NCBI GenBank assembly: GCA_002325605.1
Contig: DCSM01000080.1
Location: forward strand, 1-16,850
Length of the DNA stretch: 16,850 bases
From: Chloroflexaceae bacterium UBA1466
GTDB lineage: Bacteria; Chloroflexota; Chloroflexia; Chloroflexales; Chloroflexaceae
Direction of reading: 5' to 3'
Within the stretch, counting starts at the first letter, position 1. Every line of letters begins with the position of its first letter. Under the pieces are notes generated by a model. That model was given only the letters and a program-made list of their open reading frames with translations. It was not told the DNA's origin and searched no databases. Shown here piece after piece: positions 1 through 7,576 of the stretch. The position numbers and the translations under genes were made by a program.

Positions 1-1500
1 ACCAAGACTCCAACCAAGACTCCAACCAATACCAACACCCCTACACCGACCAAGACCGCAACCTGCGCTCCTGTAACGGTGGCGGAAAATGGGTTCACTT
101 CCGGGCGCGATGACTTCTCATTCAAGAACTGGGGTGGTAACTCGGGTCTTCTTACAAACCAACAGATGGTGAAGATGTTTAGTACAAACATCACTGCCAT
201 CTGCGCGGCAGCCGTGAAAGCCGATGGGACCTGTACACTCAAACCGAATGCCCAGACTTGGCTGAATCAAATCAACACGACCATGAGCGGCGGGCGCTGC
301 GATGCAATGGCCGTGACCAGCATGCGGTTCTACAAGGGTATTGACAAAATCACCGATTTCCGAGCTGACGCAACCAAGACCTACGACCTCTTGATCGATA
401 GCATGCGAGGCCAGATAGCTTACAACTTTACCTTGCAGGCTACCGACCCCGTGGCGAGTGCCCGCGTCACCGCTCGCAATCAACTGCTCAAGCTGACTAT
501 TCAAGAACTCATTACTTCTATGAATAGCCAGAACCCTGCGGATGCTAAGACCATCTTCCTGAATCAACTGATCCCTGCTGGCGATCCACGTGGATATATT
601 GGCCGGCATGGACATGGGCTTACACCTTTCCGCATCGTTGAATCTTGCCCAGGCTCTGGTATCTACAAGATCTACATCTACGACAATAACTACCCTGGCA
701 ACGCAACGCGGTATGTCAACGTTGATACCAACCAAGGTACATGGAACTACACGCTGTGGAGCGGGTTCGTTTGGACTGGAAGCGATACAGATACAGAGAA
801 CAAACTTGGCATCATTGATGTCAACAAGTACAGCGAACCAGCCCAAGTTCCGCCGTCCCTCATTGAAGGCACATCCAGCACCGATGTTTGGATTGCAGGC
901 ATGGCGGGCGACGCGATGGTTACAGATGGCAATGGCCAGGCTCTTCCCGCAGCCGATGTCCTCAGCAATGAAGACCCGACTTTAGGCCAATCCATCTCAA
1001 TCTACAAGGTTCCCGCAGGCCAGTCCATTATACTCAAGGGCAACGTTGCCGGCGCAACGATCACCCAGTTTGCAGGCGGTACTTCCTCCTCCGTGGAGAT
1101 TCCTGCTAACACAACCAATGCCCAGCAAGCGGAAGTCAAACTTGAGGGCGCGAAAGTTACCTCTTCGGTTGACGCAAACGTTACGCTGACCAACGCGACC
1201 AGCAGCGTCAAGATGGAAGGTGTAACGGGCGCGAGCCTCACAGGCGACAAGGTTGCGGTTGAAGGTAAGGGAGCCTATAACCTTACCGTCACCAACATCA
1301 CCGCCAATGGTGAGCAAGAGACGGCCACGAAGTCAGGCTTGACGATTACCAGTGGGGATTCCCAATACGTCAGCACAACTGACATGTCAGTCAAGGTTGA
1401 CCAAGGCAACGATGGCACGATTGATGAGAGCGTGACCTTAGACAAGGTTTCGGCCACGACCTCAACCAACTCGGTCTTCCTGCCCCTGGTTATCAAATAA
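1..1500 (+). CDS. Secreted protein with papain-like cysteine peptidase-like domain, 5' end missing
   Basis: The frame is open from base 1, so the start and any signal peptide lie upstream. The visible 499 residues begin with a Thr/Pro/Lys-rich linker (TKTPTKTPT...), as is common between domains of secreted proteins. A domain follows with SGGRCDAMAVTS (Cys codon 298-300), GHGLTPFRI (His codon 613-615) and YDNNYPG (Asp codon 682-684). This Cys-His-Asp/Asn order, with Cys in a G-x-C-x-x-M context, resembles papain-fold bacterial exoproteins; catalysis is inferred. The C-terminal third is Thr/Val/Asn-rich and probably beta-structured, and the protein ends in NSVFLPLVIK. The gene at 10383 ends almost the same way (NKVYLPLITR), suggesting a shared C-terminal signal. 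The GTG at 79 is an internal Val codon, not a convincing start. The gene is convergent with dnaG. The exact family was not recognised. Confidence 0.75.
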   Translation, partial: TKTPTKTPTNTNTPTPTKTATCAPVTVAENGFTSGRDDFSFKNWGGNSGLLTNQQMVKMFSTNITAICAAAVKADGTCTLKPNAQTWLNQINTTMSGGRCDAMAVTSMRFYKGIDKITDFRADATKTYDLLIDSMRGQIAYNFTLQATDPVASARVTARNQLLKLTIQELITSMNSQNPADAKTIFLNQLIPAGDPRGYIGRHGHGLTPFRIVESCPGSGIYKIYIYDNNYPGNATRYVNVDTNQGTWNYTLWSGFVWTGSDTDTENKLGIIDVNKYSEPAQVPPSLIEGTSSTDVWIAGMAGDAMVTDGNGQALPAADVLSNEDPTLGQSISIYKVPAGQSIILKGNVAGATITQFAGGTSSSVEIPANTTNAQQAEVKLEGAKVTSSVDANVTLTNATSSVKMEGVTGASLTGDKVAVEGKGAYNLTVTNITANGEQETATKSGLTITSGDSQYVSTTDMSVKVDQGNDGTIDESVTLDKVSATTSTNSVFLPLVIK

Positions 1501-1525
1501 CTCACGCGGTTCAGTCGGGAGCGTA

Positions 1526-1548
1526 AGCGGGAGCTAAACCCTCCCGCT
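1526..1548 (+). terminator. Hairpin just after the partial exoprotein gene
   Basis: Perfect 8-bp stem AGCGGGAG / CTCCCGCT with a 7-nt loop, 26 nt past the stop codon. No T-tract follows, so alone it is a weak terminator. It precedes the stronger hairpin at 1562-1590 and may act with it. Confidence 0.45.
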
Positions 1549-1561
1549 CACGAACAAAAAC

Positions 1562-1590
1562 AGCACCCCTTCCCAAAAGGAGGGGGTGCT
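1562..1590 (+). terminator. Intrinsic terminator-like hairpin of the exoprotein gene
   Basis: AGCACCCC pairs with GGGGTGCT and the stem continues with TTCC / GGAG around an A-rich loop. ACTTTGTCTG follows, so the T-tail is modest. It lies between two convergent genes and could work from either side. Confidence 0.65.
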
Positions 1591-1611
1591 ACTTTGTCTG
1601 AAAAGTAGGCT

Positions 1612-1659
1612 AATTGGAATCGACGGCGGTTGCTGAATTGGAATCGACGGCGGTTGCTG
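1612..1659. repeat. Perfect 24-bp tandem duplication
   Basis: Two identical adjacent 24-bp units (1612-1635 and 1636-1659), beginning AATTGGAATCGACGG and ending GGTTGCTG, in the gap between the convergent exoprotein and dnaG genes. A decayed third start (AACTTGCTG) follows. The identity implies a recent slippage or duplication event. Confidence 0.9.
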
Positions 1660-1686
1660 AACTTGCTGAAGCATAGCCGTCAAACT

Positions 1687-1709
1687 AAAAACGGCCCCTG
1701 AGCGGGGCC
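1687..1709 (-). terminator. Intrinsic terminator of dnaG
   Basis: Read on the minus strand, a 6-bp GGCCCC / GGGGCC stem with a 5-nt loop is followed by GTTTTTA. It lies about 30 nt downstream of the dnaG stop codon. Confidence 0.75.
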
Positions 1710-1738
1710 TGAGCTTGCCGAAGGCTGCCTAAGGGGGT

Positions 1739-3703
1739 TTACGCTTCAGGTTGTTGGATGGCCCGCTGGAGAGCCGCAATATAAGAGTAGATTTCTCCCA
1801 ACAAGCGCATTATTTGAGCATATTCGATTTCGCTGGAAGCTTCACTCCCCTTCAGATCATCAGCTTGCTGCGTCAAACGCAATGCCCACTGCCGCGCTTG
1901 GACAATGCAAAGCTGGCGCGTACACCTTTGGGCTTCCTGAAGCGCATGGTGGGTTTGGGGGGAAGCAAATTGGAACTTCAGCAACTGCTCCGTATAAGCC
2001 CCCAGCGGAGCATCCAAATTTTGGGCCCAAGTAGCAAGGTCTTGCTCTTGCAGAGTTTCCCCCCGCTCCTGCCACTTTTGCCAAAGCAGCCGATTTTGGG
2101 GCCGTTCCCACAAAATTGCAATATTTCCCCCAAAGACTTGCTTGACAAAGGGGAATTCTGCGCTGTCTTGGGCCAAAAGCTCTGTTACCACAGGTTCAGT
2201 AGCAGGATAATGCAGAATAAGAGCCAAGAGATAATCCTCCCTTGGCAGGGAAGGTTGGACCCGATAGGGCGGGAGGGGAAGCGAAGGGGGCGAATGGAGC
2301 GGTACGTTAGGGGGAACGGGATTCTTCAGCGCAGGTTTAGGGGGCGAAGCACGGGTAAGGTCAAGGATAAGCTCCGCTTTAAGCCCAATCACCTGCTCCA
2401 GCCGCGCCACGTAGACCCTTTGCTGGGCCCCACTTAATTGCGCTACAAGCGGAATAAGGCGTTCCAAAGCGGTCCGCTGATCTTGCGGGAGCGTAAGGTT
2501 GAGATCAGTGGTAGAGCTTTCAAGGAGGAATTCCATCACGGGAATCGCGGCGGCCAGCAAAGTGCGCCAACGTTGCGGGTCAGCCTTAATCACCTCATCA
2601 GGGTCTTGCCCAGCGGGAAGCCTTACAATCCGCAGATTGAAATCATTTCCCCAGCGCACCAACCCCTGCGCGGTAATCGTAGCTTGCAAATGGTCATCCC
2701 CTTCTGCTCCCTCTTCTGCCCCCCCTTGAGTAAGCGTTTCCTGAAACGCGTTGATTCCCCGCAAGGTCGCCTTTTGGCCCGCCGCATCAGCATCGAGCGC
2801 AAAAAAGAGGTTCTGCGAGAGCTTCTTGAGAAGGCCCACATGCCCCGCCGTGAGCGAAGTACCTAAAGGGGCAACAACGTTCGTGAAACCGTGCTGGTGC
2901 GCCGTCAAGACATCTACATACCCTTCCACAACCACCGCAGCGTCCGCCAGCCGAATACCCTCGCGGGCAAAGTCAAGCCCATAGAGAACATTGCTCTTCT
3001 CAAAAAGGAGCGTTTGGGGCGTGTTAAGATACTTTGGAAGCTCATCCCCTAGAGCGCGACCCCCAAAACCAATAACTTCGCCTTTGTTATTGCGAATTGG
3101 AAAGATAATTCGTCCCCGAAATCGATCATAAATCCGCCCATCATCGCGCTGAATAGCTAATCCTGCGGCTACAATCTCTTCTGGAGTATAACCTTTTTTA
3201 TTTATTAAGTAATTACACAGATGATCCCACATATTTAAGCTAAAACCCAATTGAAAACTCTCGATGGTCTGAGCATTTAGGGCCCGTTTCGCCAAATACT
3301 CTCGCGCTGGCTGGGCCTGACCATTTTTAAGCAAAAGATAGTTCCAAGCTCTAGCGGCCAACGTCGTGATTTCTATTAAGCGTTGCCGTTGCTGATCTTG
3401 TTGCTGATCGACAGGTTTTCGAGGTTCAAGCTTGATTCCAACCCGATTTGCCAGGTATTCTAGCGCCTCCGCAAAGTTTAAGCCTTGCTTTCGCATCACG
3501 AAATCGAAGGCTGTCCCATGTGCTTGGCAACCAAAGCAATAGAAACTCTGCGAATCGGGGTAAACAGTGAAGGCGGGCGTGCGGGTATTCGGGTGAAAAG
3601 GGCAAAAACCGACATGGCTGCGACCAACCTTCCGCAATTGCACGGTTTCGCCAATGATTTCAACAATATCTATGCGGTTTTTTACATCATCTATCGTGTT
3701 CAA
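1739..3703 (-). CDS. dnaG: DNA primase DnaG
   Basis: Makes the RNA primers for lagging-strand synthesis at the replication fork, recruited by the replicative helicase. The 654-residue product has the N-terminal CHC2 zinc-binding domain (C34-P-F-H37 and C56-F-G-C59), the primase core motif YDRFRGRIIFPI near residues 192-203, and a TOPRIM domain with VVVEGYVDV (E260) and FALDADAAG (D304, D306), the acidic metal-binding residues. The C-terminal third is diverged and helix-rich, as expected for a helicase-interaction domain. Length is normal for the family. The start is TTG: no ATG or GTG lies in frame upstream before a stop, and the N-terminus IDDVKNRIDIVEIIGETVQL aligns with other primases. The ribosome-binding site is weak. 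It is divergent from the M14 peptidase gene. Confidence 0.97.
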   Translation of the reverse strand: MNTIDDVKNRIDIVEIIGETVQLRKVGRSHVGFCPFHPNTRTPAFTVYPDSQSFYCFGCQAHGTAFDFVMRKQGLNFAEALEYLANRVGIKLEPRKPVDQQQDQQRQRLIEITTLAARAWNYLLLKNGQAQPAREYLAKRALNAQTIESFQLGFSLNMWDHLCNYLINKKGYTPEEIVAAGLAIQRDDGRIYDRFRGRIIFPIRNNKGEVIGFGGRALGDELPKYLNTPQTLLFEKSNVLYGLDFAREGIRLADAAVVVEGYVDVLTAHQHGFTNVVAPLGTSLTAGHVGLLKKLSQNLFFALDADAAGQKATLRGINAFQETLTQGGAEEGAEGDDHLQATITAQGLVRWGNDFNLRIVRLPAGQDPDEVIKADPQRWRTLLAAAIPVMEFLLESSTTDLNLTLPQDQRTALERLIPLVAQLSGAQQRVYVARLEQVIGLKAELILDLTRASPPKPALKNPVPPNVPLHSPPSLPLPPYRVQPSLPREDYLLALILHYPATEPVVTELLAQDSAEFPFVKQVFGGNIAILWERPQNRLLWQKWQERGETLQEQDLATWAQNLDAPLGAYTEQLLKFQFASPQTHHALQEAQRCTRQLCIVQARQWALRLTQQADDLKGSEASSEIEYAQIMRLLGEIYSYIAALQRAIQQPEA

Positions 3704-3729
3704 AACAAATTTCTTTCATCTGATCTATT

Positions 3730-3757
3730 TTGACAAACCTTATTTTGTAACTATAAT
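3730..3757 (+). promoter_or_regulatory. Sigma-70-type promoter of the M14 peptidase gene
   Basis: TTGACA (3730-3735), 16-bp spacer, TATAAT (3752-3757). Both hexamers are consensus. The predicted start near 3764 gives a leader of about 70 nt before the ATG at 3835. Confidence 0.8.
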
Positions 3758-3763
3758 TTAGGA

Positions 3764-3769
3764 TATTAT
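3764..3769 (-). promoter_or_regulatory. Possible -10 element for dnaG
   Basis: ATTATA on the plus strand reads TATAAT on the minus strand, about 60 nt before the dnaG start. The hexamer 17 bp upstream (TTCCTG) is a poor -35, so this is only a candidate. It lies in the divergent intergenic region together with the promoter at 3730-3757. Confidence 0.35.
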
Positions 3770-3834
3770 ACGGCATTTTGTAACCAACAGGAATCTCTCC
3801 TTTTGGATTTTAGTCTTTATAACAGGAAGATTTA

Positions 3835-5226
3835 ATGATAAAAAGCAAACAAAAAAGACTAATCTTCTGTTTAGCTAGTCTTTTGGCCCTTTCAAACTTT
3901 CTATTTGGAAGTGCAAGCCTCTCTGCTACACCAATTCGGCAAGTTTCGCCCTTGATTCGCTCCTTTCGCCTTGGGGCATCTGAGCAAGGCCGCCCAATCG
4001 AAGTTGTACAGATCGGTGCTGGGCCACGAAAATTGGTAATCGTTGGTGATACCCACGGTGGCCCAGAAGCAAATACCTATCAACTTACGCTCCAGCTAAT
4101 TGCCCATTTCAAGGCTAATCCAGAGAATGTGCCACAAACAGTTAGCTTATATCTCATTCCAACCATTAATCCTGATGGTTTAGCGCTTAATTCACGCTTT
4201 AATGCCCATCAAGTTGACCTGAATCGCAATATGAATACAAATTTGGATGCTTGTCCCGAAAATGATTGGCAAACAACAGTTCATGGAGCCAATGGTATAG
4301 TTTCAGATACTGGGGGGCCTTTTATGCAATCAGAAGGGGAAAGTCGCCTAATCCGTGATTTTCTGTTGGATGCGGCAGGGGCAATTTTTCTTCATAGCAA
4401 CGCTGGCTTAGTTTTTCCTGCTTTTTGCGAGCATTTACCTTCAATAAAGTTGGCTAAAGTCTATGCTCAAGCATCTAACTATCAATATAATCGTTTTTGG
4501 GAAAACTATCCAATTCGAGGAAATATGGCTGATTGGGCAAGTAGTCTAGGAATTGCGGCGATTACACCTGAATTAACGACGGGTGAGGAAAGCGAATTTG
4601 CCCAAAACTTAGCAGGAGTAGAAGAGGTCTTGGCCCAAGCCGAGGATTTATTGCCTTTAGCGCAAGCTCAGATTGAAAATGAAATAACGGTCCCTGCAAT
4701 TATCTGGCGTTATTGGTTCACAAATGGAGCCGAAGCAGTTTTTGGCATGCCTTTAGAACCTGCATCTCAGAAGCCCGATGGAGTTATCGTCCAGAATTTT
4801 GTGCGATTTCGGTTGGAACTGAAACCAAACTTAAAAGATACCCCTTATTATGTGCAACCTGCTGCGCTTGGGAGCGAAAGGCTCCAAATTTTGGCTTTCC
4901 AGCATCCTGCGCTTCAGCCCTTGTCTCCTGTGGTTTGCAAAACTGCGCCGTGTCCGCTTTTCTTTGCCCAAACTGGTCATACGCTGCGGGAGAGTTTTCT
5001 AAGCTATTGGCAACGCAATGGCGGGCTTAATCTCTTTGGTTATCCGCTTTCAGAAGAGTTTGAAACGCTCACTGCCGATGGGCAATTGCGAATTATTCAG
5101 TATTTTGAGCGAGCAATTTTTGCTTATTATCCCGAAACTAAGAACGTTCACCTTGAACCACTAGGTTGGCAAACGCTTCTGCTTGAAAAAATGCAATCAT
5201 CTGGGGCAACAGGCCAGATTCGTTAG
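3835..5226 (+). CDS. Secreted M14-like zinc carboxypeptidase with Chloroflexi-type C-terminal repeat domain
   Basis: 463 residues, preceded by AGGAAGA four bases before the ATG. Residues 1-31 form a signal peptide (K-rich start, then LIFCLASLLALSNFLF, then ATP). The catalytic domain has HGGPE (H74, E78), NPDG (112-115), VDLNRN (R131), FLHSNAG (H187) and ITPELTTG (E246), in the order of M14 zinc ligands, arginine and catalytic glutamate. The first motif is HxxxE rather than the usual HxxE. Around 288-330 (IIWRYWFTNGAEAVFG...VQNFVRF) there is a degenerate repeat, and residues 378-445 form a full copy (TGHTLRESFLSYW...GGLNLFGYPLSEEF...IQYFERAIFAYYPE). I have seen this repeat in many Chloroflexi exoproteins and suspect a wall or carbohydrate role. 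The substrate is unknown. Confidence 0.85.
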   Translation: MIKSKQKRLIFCLASLLALSNFLFGSASLSATPIRQVSPLIRSFRLGASEQGRPIEVVQIGAGPRKLVIVGDTHGGPEANTYQLTLQLIAHFKANPENVPQTVSLYLIPTINPDGLALNSRFNAHQVDLNRNMNTNLDACPENDWQTTVHGANGIVSDTGGPFMQSEGESRLIRDFLLDAAGAIFLHSNAGLVFPAFCEHLPSIKLAKVYAQASNYQYNRFWENYPIRGNMADWASSLGIAAITPELTTGEESEFAQNLAGVEEVLAQAEDLLPLAQAQIENEITVPAIIWRYWFTNGAEAVFGMPLEPASQKPDGVIVQNFVRFRLELKPNLKDTPYYVQPAALGSERLQILAFQHPALQPLSPVVCKTAPCPLFFAQTGHTLRESFLSYWQRNGGLNLFGYPLSEEFETLTADGQLRIIQYFERAIFAYYPETKNVHLEPLGWQTLLLEKMQSSGATGQIR

Positions 5227-5228
5227 AA

Positions 5229-5259
5229 AGGCCCAAAAGTTTCTCGAACCTTTGGGCCT
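5229..5259. terminator. Shared terminator between convergent peptidase and efp genes
   Basis: Perfect 9-bp stem AGGCCCAAA / TTTGGGCCT with a 13-nt loop, sitting in the 43-nt gap between two convergent genes. The T-tail is short on both strands (TTTCT on the minus strand). Its position suggests bidirectional use. Confidence 0.7.
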
Positions 5260-5269
5260 GAAACCGTAG

Positions 5270-5842
5270 TTATTCTTGGGTTCCTCGCCCAAGATAATTG
5301 CCACTTCGGGTATCAATTTTGATCGTTTCGCCTTCTTCAATAAAACCAGGTACATTGACAACCGCTCCTGTTTCAAGCTTGGCTGTTTTTGTTACGTCGG
5401 TAGCTGTGTCGCCTCGCACAGCCGTGGTTGTTTCAATCACTTGCAATCTCACAAAAATCGGTAGTTCCACAGCAAGAAGCCGATCTTCCGTTGCATTAAA
5501 GACTAATTCGGCATTCTCATTCTCTTTGAGAAAGCGAGCTGCATCACCAATTACGGTTTCTGGCACAGTAAACTGGTCAAAAGTTTCATTATCCATAAAG
5601 ATATAGTCTTGCCCATCCCGATAAAGATATTGCATCGTGCGGTGTTCAATGCGAATAACATCAATATCTGAACCAGCCCGCACCCGATCTTCAATAACTT
5701 TGCCGTTCTTCATGTTTTTCAACTTTAGCCGCACAAAAGCCCGCCAATTGCCAGGGCTAACATGTTGCCATTCAACAACTTGGTGTAATTCGCCATTATA
5801 ACGAATCACCATTCCGGTCCGCAAATCAGAAGTCGTAGCCAC
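5270..5842 (-). CDS. efp: Translation elongation factor P
   Basis: 190 residues, a full-length three-domain EF-P, which binds between the ribosomal P and E sites and relieves stalling at polyproline stretches. Recognisable parts are the KOW-like N-domain (TSDLRTGMVIRYNGELHQVVEW), the central OB domain (VRAGSDIDVIRIEHRTMQYLYRDGQDYIFMDNETFDQF) and the C-terminal OB domain ending in the EF-P signature region (TRSGNYLGRG). The tip loop reads SPGNWRAF, so Asn32 occupies the site of the modified lysine (E. coli Lys34) or arginine (Pseudomonas Arg32). The start is GTG with a strong AAGGAG (plus-strand 5850-5855) seven bases away. It is the last gene of the argS-led minus-strand run, 39 bp after the membrane protein gene. 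No epmA, epmB or earP-like gene is visible here. Confidence 0.97.
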   Translation of the reverse strand: MATTSDLRTGMVIRYNGELHQVVEWQHVSPGNWRAFVRLKLKNMKNGKVIEDRVRAGSDIDVIRIEHRTMQYLYRDGQDYIFMDNETFDQFTVPETVIGDAARFLKENENAELVFNATEDRLLAVELPIFVRLQVIETTTAVRGDTATDVTKTAKLETGAVVNVPGFIEEGETIKIDTRSGNYLGRGTQE

Positions 5843-5881
5843 GTAAAAACTCCTTAGCTAAAATTTAGAATTGGATTACAT

Positions 5882-6775
5882 CTAAACGTTGTTTTTGCTT
5901 AGGCCATTAGCTCTGCGGGCGAAAACCCAAGCCCCCAAAGCGCGAACATGGCGATCTAAGGCTAAAAGAAAAAGGCCAAGAAAGAGGAGCAGAAGTGTAG
6001 GGAAAAGCGTCAATGGGCTGCCATAGCGAAAATCTGGCAGATTCGCAACAAACCAGATCGCTCCTGCACCCGCAAAACCTAGCCAGCCACTACGGATGCC
6101 CACAAGCAGAGCTAAAGTGAGCAAACCAAGCGGTAAACCCGCAGGTTGAGTTGGCAATTGCCCCAAAATGAGGGGTAAAAGGAAAGTTGTAAGGCCCAAA
6201 AGAGCAAGAATAATCACCAGAATTCTGCGCCAACCTTTGGGTTGTTCAAATTGGATCTGCTCTCCCTGATAGGCTTTGGGGAGCGGGGGCAGCAAAGTCT
6301 CTAAATCTGGTGGAAAAGGATAAGAAATCTTATCTTCGGTTGAAAGAACAAAACCTAATTCCGTAAAATCGGTTTGTTCAAGATTGGAAAGAAGATTTAA
6401 AGTTGAAGGATCATCAGCTAAAAGAGCATAAATTTGTTTTGAAGTAAGATTTTCAGCTTCTATATCTTTCAATGGTAGAAATGTCTGAACGCTCTCCGCA
6501 GATAAAGTGCAACAGCCTAAAGTTGTAGTAGTACAAATGAAGTTATGCACTCTTTCGCCCCGCCGAGGATCAACTAAAAGGGTATCCCGCAAGGTCAAAA
6601 CGGCCAAAGCTCGCTGGAGCCATTCCTGGAGCAATTGGCCCAGTTCTTGCGCTTCGTGAGTCTCTAGCGTCGCGCCAAAGTTGCCCATTTGCAATTCAGT
6701 TGCTAATTTTTGTGGAGTCCAGAGACGGAGAACTTCAGCAACTTGCTTGCGATTATAGATGATAAGTTTAGGCAT
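5882..6775 (-). CDS. Unknown protein with soluble N-domain and four C-terminal membrane segments
   Basis: 297 residues, family not recognised. The first 180 residues look soluble and mixed helical (MPKLIIYNRKQVAEVLRLWTPQKL...), with a CTTTTLGCC cluster at 81-89. After a basic junction (GWRR, 181-184), hydrophobic stretches at about 185-205, 213-228, 230-246 and 255-273 predict four membrane helices, and the tail is basic. No signal peptide is seen. The ATG overlaps the end of the upstream HAD phosphatase gene by 8 bases, so translation is probably coupled, and efp starts 39 bp downstream. The context is a translation and housekeeping operon, but no function follows from that. Confidence 0.8.
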   Translation of the reverse strand: MPKLIIYNRKQVAEVLRLWTPQKLATELQMGNFGATLETHEAQELGQLLQEWLQRALAVLTLRDTLLVDPRRGERVHNFICTTTTLGCCTLSAESVQTFLPLKDIEAENLTSKQIYALLADDPSTLNLLSNLEQTDFTELGFVLSTEDKISYPFPPDLETLLPPLPKAYQGEQIQFEQPKGWRRILVIILALLGLTTFLLPLILGQLPTQPAGLPLGLLTLALLVGIRSGWLGFAGAGAIWFVANLPDFRYGSPLTLFPTLLLLFLGLFLLALDRHVRALGAWVFARRANGLSKNNV

Positions 6776-7574
6776 CTGAATAGACCTTCTGCAAGGCTTT
6801 CAATGTTTCCCGCAAGTCATCAAAGACAAAATCGGGTTGAACAGAACTATTTACAAGATTAGTTCGTTTTGTTACCCCAGTAAGGACTAAGGCTGTGTGA
6901 ATCCCGACGCTTTTTGCGCCTAGAATATCGGTTTCTAAGCGATCACCAATCATTAAAGTTGTTTCTGGCGTGCTGCCCAAAAGGTTTATGGCCGTCCGAA
7001 AGATGGTTGGTTGGGGTTTGCCAATGACAAAAGGTGCAACATCAGTAGCCGCTTGAATAGCCGCTGTTATCGCGCCAGAGCCAGGCGCAAGACCTTCTTC
7101 GGTTGGGAAGCTGCGATCCGTGTTTGTGGCGATGAAACGCGCTCCAGCCCGAATAGCCAAACATGCTGTTTTCAGTTTTTGATAGGTCAAGGTCAAATCA
7201 GCACTTTGTACAACAATTTGGGGGTTTTGCTCTTGCAAAGTAAAGTAGTTATCGGCAAGCAAAAATTTGTGTAGCCCATCCATACCAATGATGTAAACCG
7301 TTGTTCCAGATGGATATTGCTCCCGTAAGTAGAGATTTGTTACAAAAGCTGATCCAATAACATGCGAACCAGGAATCAAAATCCCCAATTCAGTCAATTT
7401 TTGGTCATATTGTTGCGGCGTTAAAGTTGCATTATTGGTGATACAAGCGCAGACGATCTTTTGTTGTTTGCAGAAAGCAATAATTTCGCGTACTCCTGGC
7501 AAAACTTGCTTTCCACAGTAGAGAACCCCATCCATATCAAACAAAATAGTGCGAATCTTTACAAAATCAAGCAT
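6768..7574 (-). CDS. HAD-superfamily class IIA sugar-phosphatase-like hydrolase (NagD / p-nitrophenylphosphatase type)
   Basis: 268 residues from the ATG at 7574. Motif I is FDMDGVLYCGKQVLPG (D13 nucleophile, D15), motif II TNN (46-48), the motif III lysine is in IGKPQPTIF (K186), and motif IV is MIGDRLETDILGA (D211, D216). The class IIA cap lies between motifs II and III. Members dephosphorylate small phosphometabolites such as phosphoglycolate or nucleotides; the substrate here cannot be read from sequence. A longer in-frame extension (43 codons, to 7703) exists only because it runs through argS coding sequence. The ATG two bases after the argS stop places D13 where the family has it. A GGAG lies about 11 nt upstream, inside argS. 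Confidence 0.92.
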   Translation of the reverse strand: MLDFVKIRTILFDMDGVLYCGKQVLPGVREIIAFCKQQKIVCACITNNATLTPQQYDQKLTELGILIPGSHVIGSAFVTNLYLREQYPSGTTVYIIGMDGLHKFLLADNYFTLQEQNPQIVVQSADLTLTYQKLKTACLAIRAGARFIATNTDRSFPTEEGLAPGSGAITAAIQAATDVAPFVIGKPQPTIFRTAINLLGSTPETTLMIGDRLETDILGAKSVGIHTALVLTGVTKRTNLVNSSVQPDFVFDDLRETLKALQKVYSDA

Positions 7575-7576
7575 TG

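Noticed and set aside
118..846. 242-codon minus-strand frame opposite the papain-like gene
   Set aside because: Shadow frame; the plus-strand frame has clear domain motifs, a Thr/Pro linker and a recognised C-terminal motif.
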